Positions 1 through 7,101 of a DNA stretch of 64,000 bases are shown here, piece by piece. The stretch lies in contig NZ_CP035501.1 in the NCBI RefSeq assembly GCF_004135585.1, forward strand, positions 5,217,501 to 5,281,500. Direction: 5' to 3'. Position numbers and translations under genes: made by a program. The first letter of the stretch is position 1. The number at the start of each line of letters is the position of its first letter. This stretch comes from Sphingosinicella sp. BN140058 (GTDB lineage: Bacteria; Pseudomonadota; Alphaproteobacteria; Sphingomonadales; Sphingomonadaceae). The notes beneath the pieces were generated by a model. It worked only from the letters and a program-made list of their open reading frames with translations, was not told the origin of the DNA and ran no database searches.

Positions 1-190
1 GACTCCCAGCCGTTCCAAAGGGGGACAAAGACGGAGCGATGCAAAATTATGCTTAGGGAAGAAATGGTTGCGAGCCGGGGAATCTGCCCTGAGCGAAAAA
101 ATAGGGGTGCCAGCCCGCCGACAAAAAGATTAAACGGAGGTTAACAGGACGACGCCGAGTCGCGTCGATCCAGTCAAGGGGTGGGGGTAC
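1..190. other. Upstream region of the curli locus
   Basis: This stretch precedes csgF and holds no convincing gene. It must contain at least part of the csgF leader, because a G-rich Shine-Dalgarno-like tract sits just before the ATG at 191. No clear -35/-10 pair or operator was recognised. The window cuts it, so any csgE or regulator further upstream is not visible. Confidence 0.4.
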
Positions 191-628
191 ATGGGGTCAG
201 TAAGCCGCGTCGTCGGCCGTTTGCTTGTCGCTTGTGCGTGTCTGGTCACGTTCTCCGGCGGCGCTGCCGCTCAGGATTTGAGCTACGAGCCGGTGAGTCC
301 CACTTTCGGTGGAAATCCCTTCAATTCCGCGCACTTGCTGGGCGTTGCCAATGCCCAGAACGACTATAAGGATCCCTCCGCGACGAGTTCCAACTCGCAA
401 GCGGACGTATTCGCGCGGCAGCTGCAGTCGCGCCTGCTTTCCGCTCTGTCCTCGCAGATCACCGAGGCGATCTTCGGCGAAAATCCCCAGCAAAGCGGGA
501 CGATCAGCTTCGGTGGTCAGACGATCCGCTTCGATCGCGGGCTCGAAAACGTCACCCTGACGATCACCAACGACGAAACCGGCGAAGTCTCGACGATCAT
601 CGTTCCGACCTTTGTCGAGGTGAACTGA
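191..628 (+). CDS. csgF: Curli assembly protein CsgF
   Basis: The 145-residue product matches CsgF, the periplasmic/surface factor that works with the CsgG pore to present the curlin nucleator. An N-terminal signal peptide ends near GGAAAQ. The mature protein opens with the family's hallmark, Y-P-S-FGGNPFN followed by LLGxANAQN, at about residues 31-56. The rest is a short helical and beta tail typical of the family. The start is the ATG after a G-rich ribosome binding site. The stop lies 3 nt before csgG, so the two genes are almost certainly cotranscribed. Identity is from sequence hallmarks; function is from family knowledge. Confidence 0.95.
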   Translation: MGSVSRVVGRLLVACACLVTFSGGAAAQDLSYEPVSPTFGGNPFNSAHLLGVANAQNDYKDPSATSSNSQADVFARQLQSRLLSALSSQITEAIFGENPQQSGTISFGGQTIRFDRGLENVTLTITNDETGEVSTIIVPTFVEVN

Positions 629-631
629 GCA

Positions 632-1606
632 ATGCGCTCTTTGGTGTTGCTTGCCGGATGCGTGGCGTTGAGCGGCTGCATGAGCCTTGGCGAGGTGGGG
701 CGCTCCGATATCCCCGAGATGTCGCGCCTGCCCGTGATCCCCGCAAAGACGCCGAGCCAGAACATGCTTGCGGCGCTGCCACCGCCGTCGCGGCCGGTTG
801 CGGTCGCAGTCTATTCCTTCACCGACCAGACCGGGCAATTCAAGCCGTCCGACGTCGGCCAGACGCTTTCGCGCGCGGTAACGCAGGGCGGCGGCTCGAT
901 CCTGGTCAAGGCGCTGCAGGATGCCGGCAAGCGCCAGTGGTTCACGATCGTCGAGCGCGAGTCGCTGAAGAACCTGCTCAACGAGCGCAATATCATCCGC
1001 GAGATGCGCGAGCGTTATCTTGGTGAACAAACCGTCAATCCGCAGGCCCTGCCGGCCATGCTGTTCGCCGGCGTGCTGATCGAGGGCGGGGTGATCGGCT
1101 ACGACACCAACACGGTCACCGGGGGCGCGGGAGCCGGCTTCCTCGGCATCGGCGCAAGCACCAAATATCGTCAGGATACGGTCACCGTCTATCTCCGCGC
1201 GGTCTCGGTGCGGACCGGAGAGGTGCTGACCACCGTCACCGCCTCCAAGACGATCGCGTCCCACCAGATCGGGGCCAATGCATTCCGCTTCGTCGCCTTC
1301 AAGGAACTGCTCGAGGCGGACGCAGGCTTCACCACCAACGAGCCGGATCATCTCGCCCTCCAGCAGGCGATCGAGAAGGCGGTCTACGGCCTCGTTCTGG
1401 AAGGCGTGGAGCTGAAGCTTTGGGATTTCGCCGATCGTGAGGCGGGCTGGCCTTTTCTCTGGCGCTACACCCAGGAGCGGGACGGCATCTTTTCCGCAGA
1501 GCAGGTTCAGGCCGCAATGGCGCAATCGCGCCGGGCGCCGCCGATGAAGATCAAGCCACGTGACGTTCCGCCGATGAAGGAGGAGGCGACCAGGGGCAGC
1601 CGCTAG
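632..1606 (+). CDS. csgG: Curli secretion pore lipoprotein CsgG
   Basis: The 324-residue product matches CsgG, the outer-membrane lipoprotein whose oligomer forms the curli secretion channel. A short signal peptide ends in a lipobox LSGC with Cys16 as the lipidation site. The conserved block VERESLKNLLNERNIIR lies near residues 108-124, and the glycine-rich transmembrane hairpin region, GGVIGYDTNTVTGGAGAGF, near 152-170. Length is slightly above the usual 260-280 residues, because of the N-terminal linker and a basic Pro/Lys-rich C-terminal tail after about residue 290. It follows csgF by 3 nt; a 249-nt structured gap separates it from the first curlin. Confidence 0.96.
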   Translation: MRSLVLLAGCVALSGCMSLGEVGRSDIPEMSRLPVIPAKTPSQNMLAALPPPSRPVAVAVYSFTDQTGQFKPSDVGQTLSRAVTQGGGSILVKALQDAGKRQWFTIVERESLKNLLNERNIIREMRERYLGEQTVNPQALPAMLFAGVLIEGGVIGYDTNTVTGGAGAGFLGIGASTKYRQDTVTVYLRAVSVRTGEVLTTVTASKTIASHQIGANAFRFVAFKELLEADAGFTTNEPDHLALQQAIEKAVYGLVLEGVELKLWDFADREAGWPFLWRYTQERDGIFSAEQVQAAMAQSRRAPPMKIKPRDVPPMKEEATRGSR

Positions 1607-1673
1607 GCTGCTCCCAGTTTCAACGGCGCGCCCACCCAAGAGGGGCTGCCGCAAGGAGAGGTCGACGAGCTGC

Positions 1674-1774
1674 CTGGGGCTGGCCGATCGGACGAGTCCA
1701 GGGGTCGGACGGGGTTGCAGCCCCAGTCGGCCGACAGATCATGCGGGCACCGGAGTTGCAGCTCCGATGCCCGC
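1674..1774 (+). promoter_or_regulatory. Inverted repeats between csgG and the first curlin gene
   Basis: Two stem-loops are visible in the 249-nt gap. One pairs CTGGGGCTG (1674-1682) with CAGCCCCAG (1718-1726). The other pairs GCGGGCA (1743-1749) with TGCCCGC (1768-1774), and CGGAG with CTCCG inside it. Neither is followed by a T-run, so they look less like simple terminators than like attenuation, processing or 3'-end protection elements that separate csgFG from the subunit genes. That function is inference. Confidence 0.5.
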
Positions 1775-1803
1775 GACAAGTAGGCGTCTGAACCCGATCA
1801 TGT

Positions 1804-1846
1804 CACCCGAATCCGGGTGGCATGGCTATCATCCCATGCTGAAGGA
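1804..1846 (+). promoter_or_regulatory. Tandem hairpins abutting the ribosome binding site of the first curlin
   Basis: Two perfect short stem-loops lie back to back: CACCCG/CGGGTG (1804-1809 with 1814-1819, loop AATC) and GCATGG/CCATGC (1820-1825 with 1834-1839). One nucleotide later comes the Shine-Dalgarno GAAGGA (1841-1846), 9 nt before the ATG at 1856. The arrangement could control initiation, act as a protein or sRNA landing site, or protect a processed 5' end. The pairing is seen; the role is inferred. Confidence 0.5.
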
Positions 1847-1855
1847 ATCGCAACC

Positions 1856-3271
1856 ATGAAGCTTTCCATCCTGTCATCGGTGTCGGTGGCCGCGCTGCTC
1901 ATCGCCGCGCCCGCCATCGCCCAGAACAACAGCTCGACGATCGGCCAGAACGGCCGGAACCAGACCGCCGAAGCGAACCAGTCGGGATCCAACGGCACCT
2001 CGCTGATCGACCAGGAAGGCGAATATCAGATCGCCCGTGTCGCCCAGGCCGGCAACAGCGCGAATTCGAACGTCGACCAGCTCGGCAACAGCAATCGCGC
2101 GATCGTCGATCAGGACGGCGACAGCAACTCGACGATCACGCAGAATGGCTGGAACAACGGCGCGAGCGTCCAGCAGGACGGCGACCAGAACGTTTCGACG
2201 ATCAACCAGCAGGGCAGCTCGAACGAGGTGAGCACGGCCGCTTCGCCGCACGTCGGCCTGATCCAGGACGGCAACGGCAACAGCTCGTCGGTCGACCAGC
2301 TCTTCTCCGATGCCGAAGCCAACGTCTTCCAGACGGGCAATGCGAACAGCTCGGTAGTCCTGCAGCAGGACGATGCCGGCAGCGCCGCGTTCGTCACCCA
2401 GAATGGCGACGACAACGACTCCACCGTCACCCAGAACAGCGCCGGCGCCATTGCGAACGTCATCCAGGGAAGCTCCGGGAACGTTTCGGAACTGACTCAG
2501 GGCCGCTCGAACGGCAACGCCTTTCAGACCAATGGGCAGCAGGCGTTGATCACCCAGCTCGGAACGGACAACCAGTCCTATGCCACCCAGAGTGGCTCTT
2601 CGGGTGACCTCAACGTCTCGCAGGCCGGCAACAACAACCTGTCGAACGTCCTGCAGTCGGGCTTCGACAATGCCGCGGGCGATGATTTCGGCGCTGTCGG
2701 CGTCAACCAGGACGGCAACGACAACGAAGCGCAGGTCGTTCAGTCCGGTCAGCTGTCCGACGCCTTCATCGATCAGGTCGGCGACAGCAATTATGCCGAG
2801 GTTAATCAGAGCGTGAACAACGCGCCTAACCCAGCCGGCGGTCCCGATCCGCGCGTCGCCAACGCCTCGATCATCCAGTCGGGCGGCTCGAACACGAGCG
2901 AGATCAACCAATATGGCGGCAGCAACACGATCAGCGCGCGCCTGATGTCGGCGTCGACCGATCAGTCCGGCGACGGCAATACCAGCCTGATCAACCAGAC
3001 CAACAGCGTGATCACCGCGTCCGCCTCGGCCAACGACGCTGATGTCGATCAGTCCGGTAACGACAACGATTCCGACATCCTCCAGAATGGCGCCGGCAAC
3101 GACGCGCTGGTTCAGCAGTTCGGGAACGACAACAATTCCGTTCTTTCGCAGATCGGCAGCGGCAACGCGGCCACAGTCAGCCAATATTCCGACGGCAACA
3201 GCTCGACGATCACGCAGAACGGCACCAACAACTCGGCGATCGTCTCTCAGGGACTTCCGCAGGGCAATTGA
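1856..3271 (+). CDS. Very long curlin-repeat protein (CsgA-like major amyloid subunit 1)
   Basis: The product has 471 residues. A signal peptide ends at IAAPAIAQ. The rest is almost entirely imperfect curlin repeats with the spacing Q-x-G-x-x-N; I count about 20 clean copies plus degenerate ones. Classical CsgA has five repeats in about 150 residues, so this fibre subunit is roughly three times longer. It should be exported through CsgG and polymerise as a beta-solenoid amyloid. The ATG at 1856 is preferred over one at 1817 because it follows GAAGGA at good spacing and starts the signal peptide. There is no cysteine and few charged residues other than Asp, as expected for a functional amyloid. 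The C-terminal unit closely resembles that of the next gene. Confidence 0.9.
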   Translation: MKLSILSSVSVAALLIAAPAIAQNNSSTIGQNGRNQTAEANQSGSNGTSLIDQEGEYQIARVAQAGNSANSNVDQLGNSNRAIVDQDGDSNSTITQNGWNNGASVQQDGDQNVSTINQQGSSNEVSTAASPHVGLIQDGNGNSSSVDQLFSDAEANVFQTGNANSSVVLQQDDAGSAAFVTQNGDDNDSTVTQNSAGAIANVIQGSSGNVSELTQGRSNGNAFQTNGQQALITQLGTDNQSYATQSGSSGDLNVSQAGNNNLSNVLQSGFDNAAGDDFGAVGVNQDGNDNEAQVVQSGQLSDAFIDQVGDSNYAEVNQSVNNAPNPAGGPDPRVANASIIQSGGSNTSEINQYGGSNTISARLMSASTDQSGDGNTSLINQTNSVITASASANDADVDQSGNDNDSDILQNGAGNDALVQQFGNDNNSVLSQIGSGNAATVSQYSDGNSSTITQNGTNNSAIVSQGLPQGN

Positions 3272-3278
3272 GCAGGGG

Positions 3279-3311
3279 GAAGGCGGCAGACCTAGTCGGC
3301 CTGCCGCCTTC
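3279..3311 (+). terminator. Stem-loop after the first curlin gene
   Basis: GAAGGCGGCAG (3279-3289) pairs perfectly with CTGCCGCCTTC (3301-3311), an 11-bp stem with an 11-nt loop, 7 nt after the stop codon. The following bases are A/T-rich but not a true T-run. It may act as a leaky terminator or 3'-stabilising element between the two large subunit genes. Confidence 0.55.
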
Positions 3312-3375
3312 GAATTAACTGCCGCGCATCCCTGATGATCTTGGACGCGGCAAAATATTCAATGGGGAGAATATC

Positions 3376-4851
3376 ATGAAGAAGATCCTTTTCACCAGCG
3401 TCTCGACGCTTGCTTTCCTGGCGTGCGCGCCGGCCTTCGCGCAGAACAACAGCTCTACGGTCGGCCAGACCGGCAGCGACGGTTCGGTCACCGTTGCCCA
3501 AGCCGGCAGCGGCGCGCTGTCGACCGTCAATCAGGGCGGTGACGACAATGTCGTCGAAGTCACCCAGACCGGGGCCGGCGCCGAGTCCGTCGTCACCCAG
3601 GATGACGCCACCGGCAGCGACGACGACAATCGCGCGGTCGTCAGCCAGAACGGCGACAGCCATTCGAGCGTCAAGCAGATCAACGACAACGCGCTCGCCG
3701 AGGTGAGCCAGGACGGCGACGACCACGTTTCGCGCGTCGAGCAGAGCGGCCGCAACGACACCGCTTATGTCGACCAGAGCGGCACCGACAATGATTCGAC
3801 CGTGCTCCAAACCGGCAGCACCAACACCGCCAGCGTCAACCAGAGCAACAGCGGCAACACCTCGCAGGTGTTCCAGACCAGCGGCTTCAACGATGCCATC
3901 GTCGATCAATCGGGCGTCAACAACCAGTCGACCCTCACGCAGCAAGGCGGCATTCTCGGCGTCGCTGCGAACAGCGCCAACGTCCTGCAGTCGGGCGACG
4001 ACAACGTCTCCACGATCACCCAGGGCGGCGTCGGCAATTCGACCGGCGACGGCGACGAGGCGACGGTGCGCGGCGTAGTCCAGAGCGGCAGCAACAACGT
4101 TTCCACCGTCGTCCAGAATGGCGGTCTTCAGGACGCCTATGTCGAGCAGGAAGGCGACGGTAACACGTCCAGCATCGACCAGGGCGGCACGATCAGCGCT
4201 GCGCACACCGCCGACGTCACGCAGGGCGGCAACGGCAATGGCTCCACCATTCTGCAGCGCGGCGCTCTGTCGGACGCGACTGTCGACCAGGGTGGCGACG
4301 GCAACAGCTCGAACATCGATCAGGGTCTGCTCGGTTCGCATGTTGCGGACGTGTCGCAGGGCGGCAGCGACAACAGCGCTGAGATCGACCAGCTCGGCTG
4401 GAACCAGGAAGCCTATGTCGATCAGATCGGCGACGGCAACAGCGGTACCATCAACCAGGGCACCGTCACCGGCTCCGGTCAATATGCCAGCATCACCCAG
4501 TCGGGCTCGGGCAACAGTTCCGCCATCGTTCAGAACGGCGCGGGTCACACCGGCGAGACCGATCAGGCAGGCGACAACAACAGCTCGACATTGACCCAGA
4601 ATGGCAGCGGCCAATTTGCCTCGCTGACCCAGGACGGCAGCGACAATAGCTCGGACATCGATCAGTCCGGCAGCGACAACAGCGCCGTCGTCGATCAGTT
4701 CGGCGATCTCAATCAGTCCTACATCACCCAGAATGGCGCGGACAACAGCGCGACCGTCAGCCAGTACAGCAACGGCAACGTCTCGACGATCAACCAGAAT
4801 GGCACCGGCAACTCGGCCGTGGTCACTCAGGGCGCTCCGTCGAGCAACTAA
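3376..4851 (+). CDS. Very long curlin-repeat protein (CsgA-like major amyloid subunit 2)
   Basis: The product has 491 residues: a signal peptide ending at CAPAFAQ, then about 19 clean Q-x-G-x-x-N curlin units plus degenerate copies. It is paralogous to the preceding gene. Both mature proteins begin NNSST(I/V)GQ, and both end with a unit reading (A)TVSQYS-GN-STI-QNGT-NSA. A GGGAGA ribosome binding site precedes the ATG. Predicted role is a secreted amyloid fibre subunit exported through CsgG. Whether the two paralogues co-polymerise or are used under different conditions cannot be told from sequence. Confidence 0.9.
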   Translation: MKKILFTSVSTLAFLACAPAFAQNNSSTVGQTGSDGSVTVAQAGSGALSTVNQGGDDNVVEVTQTGAGAESVVTQDDATGSDDDNRAVVSQNGDSHSSVKQINDNALAEVSQDGDDHVSRVEQSGRNDTAYVDQSGTDNDSTVLQTGSTNTASVNQSNSGNTSQVFQTSGFNDAIVDQSGVNNQSTLTQQGGILGVAANSANVLQSGDDNVSTITQGGVGNSTGDGDEATVRGVVQSGSNNVSTVVQNGGLQDAYVEQEGDGNTSSIDQGGTISAAHTADVTQGGNGNGSTILQRGALSDATVDQGGDGNSSNIDQGLLGSHVADVSQGGSDNSAEIDQLGWNQEAYVDQIGDGNSGTINQGTVTGSGQYASITQSGSGNSSAIVQNGAGHTGETDQAGDNNSSTLTQNGSGQFASLTQDGSDNSSDIDQSGSDNSAVVDQFGDLNQSYITQNGADNSATVSQYSNGNVSTINQNGTGNSAVVTQGAPSSN

Positions 4852-4858
4852 GTATGAA

Positions 4859-4898
4859 CCGGCCGGTACTCCTCAGGGGTACCGGCCGGCCTTCTTCT
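4859..4898 (+). terminator. Strong hairpin with T-rich tail after the second curlin
   Basis: CCGGCCGGTAC (4859-4869) pairs perfectly with GTACCGGCCGG (4879-4889), an 11-bp stem with a 9-nt loop, followed by CCTTCTTCT. It resembles a partial intrinsic terminator. It lies only about 20 nt before the start of the nucleator-like gene, so read-through would set the ratio of major to minor subunit. Its Shine-Dalgarno GGAGGAG follows immediately. Confidence 0.6.
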
Positions 4899-4911
4899 GG
4901 AGGAGCGGAGC

Positions 4912-5490
4912 ATGAAGCGTCGTACGCCGATCGTCTTGGGCCTTGCCCTCCTTCCGTTCGCGTGCCCGGCCTGGGCGCAGAGCGGAGCAACGTCGGATCG
5001 CTCCGTCTACGTCGAGCAGATCGGCGATTCCAATCAGGCACGGGTCTCGCAGATGGGCTCGGCTGCCCGCGCCGAGCTCCGTCAGGCCGGCAGCCGCAAC
5101 AGGATCGAAGCCAGCCAGAGCGGCTCCGGTCGCATCAACGCCCGTCAGAGCGGCGACTCGAACCTAGCCTTGCTTGCTCAAGCCGGTTCGGGTTCGAATG
5201 TGCTCACCCTCAGCCAGAATGGCGCCTTCAACGTCGTCCAGGCCCGGCAACACAATGACGGCATCGCCGCCAACGCCGCGCAGCTGCTGCAGGATGGCCG
5301 CGGCAACCAGATCGATCTTACTCAGAATGGAGGCGGCAACGTCGCCGATCTCGCGCAGCAGGGGGATCAGAACCGGCTCACCGCAATTCAATCGGGCGGA
5401 CAGCAGCTCACCGTTCTGCAGCAGGGCAACGGCCTCAGCTTCCAGCTCGATCAGGGCCATCCGGTTCTCTCGATCACGCAAGCGAATTGA
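4912..5490 (+). CDS. Short curlin-repeat protein, CsgB-like nucleator candidate
   Basis: The 192-residue product has a signal peptide ending at ACPAWAQ and about 10 curlin units (for example QIGDSN, QAGSRN, QNGAFN, QDGRGN). It differs from the two large subunits in being shorter and much richer in arginine. That fits the basic, surface-anchored nucleator CsgB better than a bulk fibre subunit. The final unit is degenerate (HPVLSITQAN). A GGAGGAG ribosome binding site sits just after the preceding hairpin. CsgB function is inferred from size, charge and order; an accessory curlin is the alternative. Confidence 0.75.
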   Translation: MKRRTPIVLGLALLPFACPAWAQSGATSDRSVYVEQIGDSNQARVSQMGSAARAELRQAGSRNRIEASQSGSGRINARQSGDSNLALLAQAGSGSNVLTLSQNGAFNVVQARQHNDGIAANAAQLLQDGRGNQIDLTQNGGGNVADLAQQGDQNRLTAIQSGGQQLTVLQQGNGLSFQLDQGHPVLSITQAN

Positions 5491-5578
5491 AGTCGGGTGA
5501 GGTTCGGTCCATTGTGACTGGCATATTCCGCACCGCGGCGTTGTTCTTGGCTCGGGCGCAGATCGGACATCTCAGGTG

Positions 5579-6307
5579 ATGACCAAAGGATACGGCCTTC
5601 ATTGGGTAATCGCGGCGGCAGCGCTGCCCACCTCCGCTCATGGACAGGGGGTGAGGGGATCCATCGACCAGATCGGTTCCAGCAGCAGCGCTCCCGTCGA
5701 GCAGATCTCGACCGCCGTCCGAAGGAGTGATCGTGCCCGATCGGGCGCTGCGCTTCAGGACCAGATCAGCGCTAGCGGCGAAGCACGTTCCACGTCGGCC
5801 CAGGTCACCGCCGAGCGCGGCAATCAGCGCGGTTCCGCACAGCTCTACACGGGTGGCAGAACCGCGGAACCGGCCGATCCTCTTTCCAAGCCAAGCGAGG
5901 GGCGCACCGGGGCGGTCGCTGCGGTCGGCGGCGACGACCGCTGCGATCCTGCCCTGCGCAGCGGACTGCCCGAAGACAAGGCCTGCGCACGCGTGATCGA
6001 GCGCCGCGCCGGGGAGTTCGTAAGGCGCAACAACGAGGAACTGACTCTCGAGCAGAAGCTCCTCGTCGAGCAGCGCACCAACCAGCCGTCGACGACTCGA
6101 GAGGCCGCCCGGCAGCTCGGCGATACCGGGGCGGATACCGGTTCGCTCGAAGCGCAGGGAATCGCTGCCGTCGTGCTGAGGGGCGGCAACGTGCCGCCGG
6201 AGACCGGAGGCGAGAGCGACAGCGCGGATCCCGCGGTCAATGCCGCGGCCTTGAACGCGATCGTGAGCGCGATCGCCGCCGGCGCGAACGGGGGCTCGCC
6301 GCGATGA
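5579..6307 (+). CDS. Unrecognised secreted protein of the curli locus
   Basis: I do not recognise this 242-residue protein. It has a signal-like N-terminus (hydrophobic VIAAAALPTSAHGQG). Residues 28-80 are rich in Ser, Ala, Gln and Gly and contain a curlin-like remnant (SIDQIGSSSS). A central segment holds two cysteines in RCDPALRSGLPEDKAC, followed by a helical charged stretch with RRNNEELTLEQKLLVEQRT. The C-terminus is low-complexity Ala/Gly. It starts at ATG 5579 (an in-frame GTG is at 5576) and overlaps the next gene by ATGA, so it is translated with the CsgH-like chaperone. Context suggests a curli export, anchoring or capping factor; that is inference. Confidence 0.8.
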   Translation: MTKGYGLHWVIAAAALPTSAHGQGVRGSIDQIGSSSSAPVEQISTAVRRSDRARSGAALQDQISASGEARSTSAQVTAERGNQRGSAQLYTGGRTAEPADPLSKPSEGRTGAVAAVGGDDRCDPALRSGLPEDKACARVIERRAGEFVRRNNEELTLEQKLLVEQRTNQPSTTREAARQLGDTGADTGSLEAQGIAAVVLRGGNVPPETGGESDSADPAVNAAALNAIVSAIAAGANGGSPR

Positions 6308-6687
6308 CCAAGCGGCACCGCATTGGCGCGGCCGGCGCCGCGTTTTTCGCCGCCATCGCCGCAGCTCCGGGCTCGGGCGCCGCGGAGGCGCCCGCTCCGC
6401 GGCCGATCCTCCTTGTCGAACAGCCGTCGGATCGCGGGCTGGAATTGAAGGTGGTCGGCGCATCCGAGGCCCCCTTCGCCGGCAGCTATCGCCTGGAAGT
6501 GACGAGCGGCACTGCCGGCAACCGCTCGATTCAGTCGGGGCGGGCCCGGCTCGAACCCGGCGTGCCCGTCACCTTGGTCCGCCTCCATGTGGGCAACGCT
6601 CCGGCAAAAGGCTGGTCGGCTTTGCTGAAGGTCGTTCCGGAGCAGGGCGAACCTTATGAGATCGCGCTGAATGCCGCAGCGCGTTGA
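6304..6687 (+). CDS. csgH: CsgH-like periplasmic curli chaperone
   Basis: The 127-residue product has an Ala-rich signal peptide and a single beta-rich domain at about residues 36-122, with strands such as LELKVVGAS, GSYRLEVTSG, VTLVRLHVG and WSALLKVV. Size, position at the end of a curli locus and strand pattern fit the CsgC/CsgH family, small immunoglobulin-like proteins that stop curlin from aggregating in the periplasm. In alphaproteobacteria CsgH replaces CsgC. It overlaps the upstream unknown gene by 4 nt, implying coupled translation. Sequence in this family is poorly conserved, so the call rests on context as well as on fold-level features. Confidence 0.7.
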   Translation: MTKRHRIGAAGAAFFAAIAAAPGSGAAEAPAPRPILLVEQPSDRGLELKVVGASEAPFAGSYRLEVTSGTAGNRSIQSGRARLEPGVPVTLVRLHVGNAPAKGWSALLKVVPEQGEPYEIALNAAAR

Positions 6688-7032
6688 AAAGCGGAGCCGC
6701 TGAACCGGTTGGGCGATTTTCATGTCGCGACCGGACCAGCACTCAGCGATTCAGGAAAACGGCCACGATGAATCCTATCGGCGCGGCAGCGTCATCGATC
6801 CCGGACGCGACACCGCGCGCGAGCGCTCGGCTGCCGTAGCTGCAGCTCATTCCAAGTTGCCACCGCCGCCCTTGTCGCGGCCGCACTGCGCGAAGCGTTA
6901 GTCGTCGCTGGCGAAGAGCTCGGAAGTTCCCTGCGCGGGACGTTCGTGACGCTACGCCGGCACGCACCCACGAGGCCGCGTTGCCGGGCTTGATCGGCCT
7001 TGAAAAGACGACAATCACGCCCCTCTCCGCGC
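6688..7032. other. Gap between curli locus and protease gene
   Basis: These roughly 345 nt contain no gene I can support. A 59-codon frame (6722-6901, +) exists but lacks a ribosome binding site and resembles nothing known. No promoter, repeat or mobile-element boundary was recognised. Confidence 0.5.
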
Positions 7033-7068
7033 AAAGAAAATGGCGCCCCGACTAAAGCCGAGGCGCCA
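7033..7068 (-). terminator. Intrinsic terminator of the serralysin-like protease gene
   Basis: On the minus strand a 12-bp stem (outer arms TGGCGCC and GGCGCCA, plus strand 7041-7047 and 7062-7068, two G-T pairs inside) has a TTTA loop. It is followed by TTTTCTTT (plus strand 7040-7033). It lies about 35 nt beyond the protease stop codon. Confidence 0.85.
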
Positions 7069-7081
7069 CTTCCTAAGACCG

Positions 7082-7099
7082 GTTCGAACGCGTTCGAAC
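7082..7099. repeat. Perfect 18-bp palindrome beside the protease stop codon
   Basis: GTTCGAACGCGTTCGAAC is a perfect self-complementary 18-mer, 2 nt from the stop codon of the protease and upstream of its terminator hairpin. It could be a dimeric protein-binding site, or a short hairpin in the mRNA 3' region. Only the symmetry is observed. Confidence 0.6.
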
Positions 7100-7101
7100 G
7101 A

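Noticed and set aside
197..1654. Long minus-strand open frame opposite csgFG
   Set aside because: It is antisense to two clearly identified curli genes, and high GC content keeps such frames open by chance.
1874..4614. Long antisense open frames across the curlin genes
   Set aside because: Their products are low-complexity Val/Ala/Asp repeats that mirror the curlin repeats; no ribosome binding site or family match.
1900..4850. Direct repeats resembling a CRISPR-like or satellite array
   Set aside because: The repeats are in frame, encode curlin units and vary in spacing; there are no uniform repeats or spacers.
6722..6901. 59-codon plus-strand frame downstream of csgH
   Set aside because: No ribosome binding site, no recognisable fold or hydrophobic pattern; chance is the simpler explanation.
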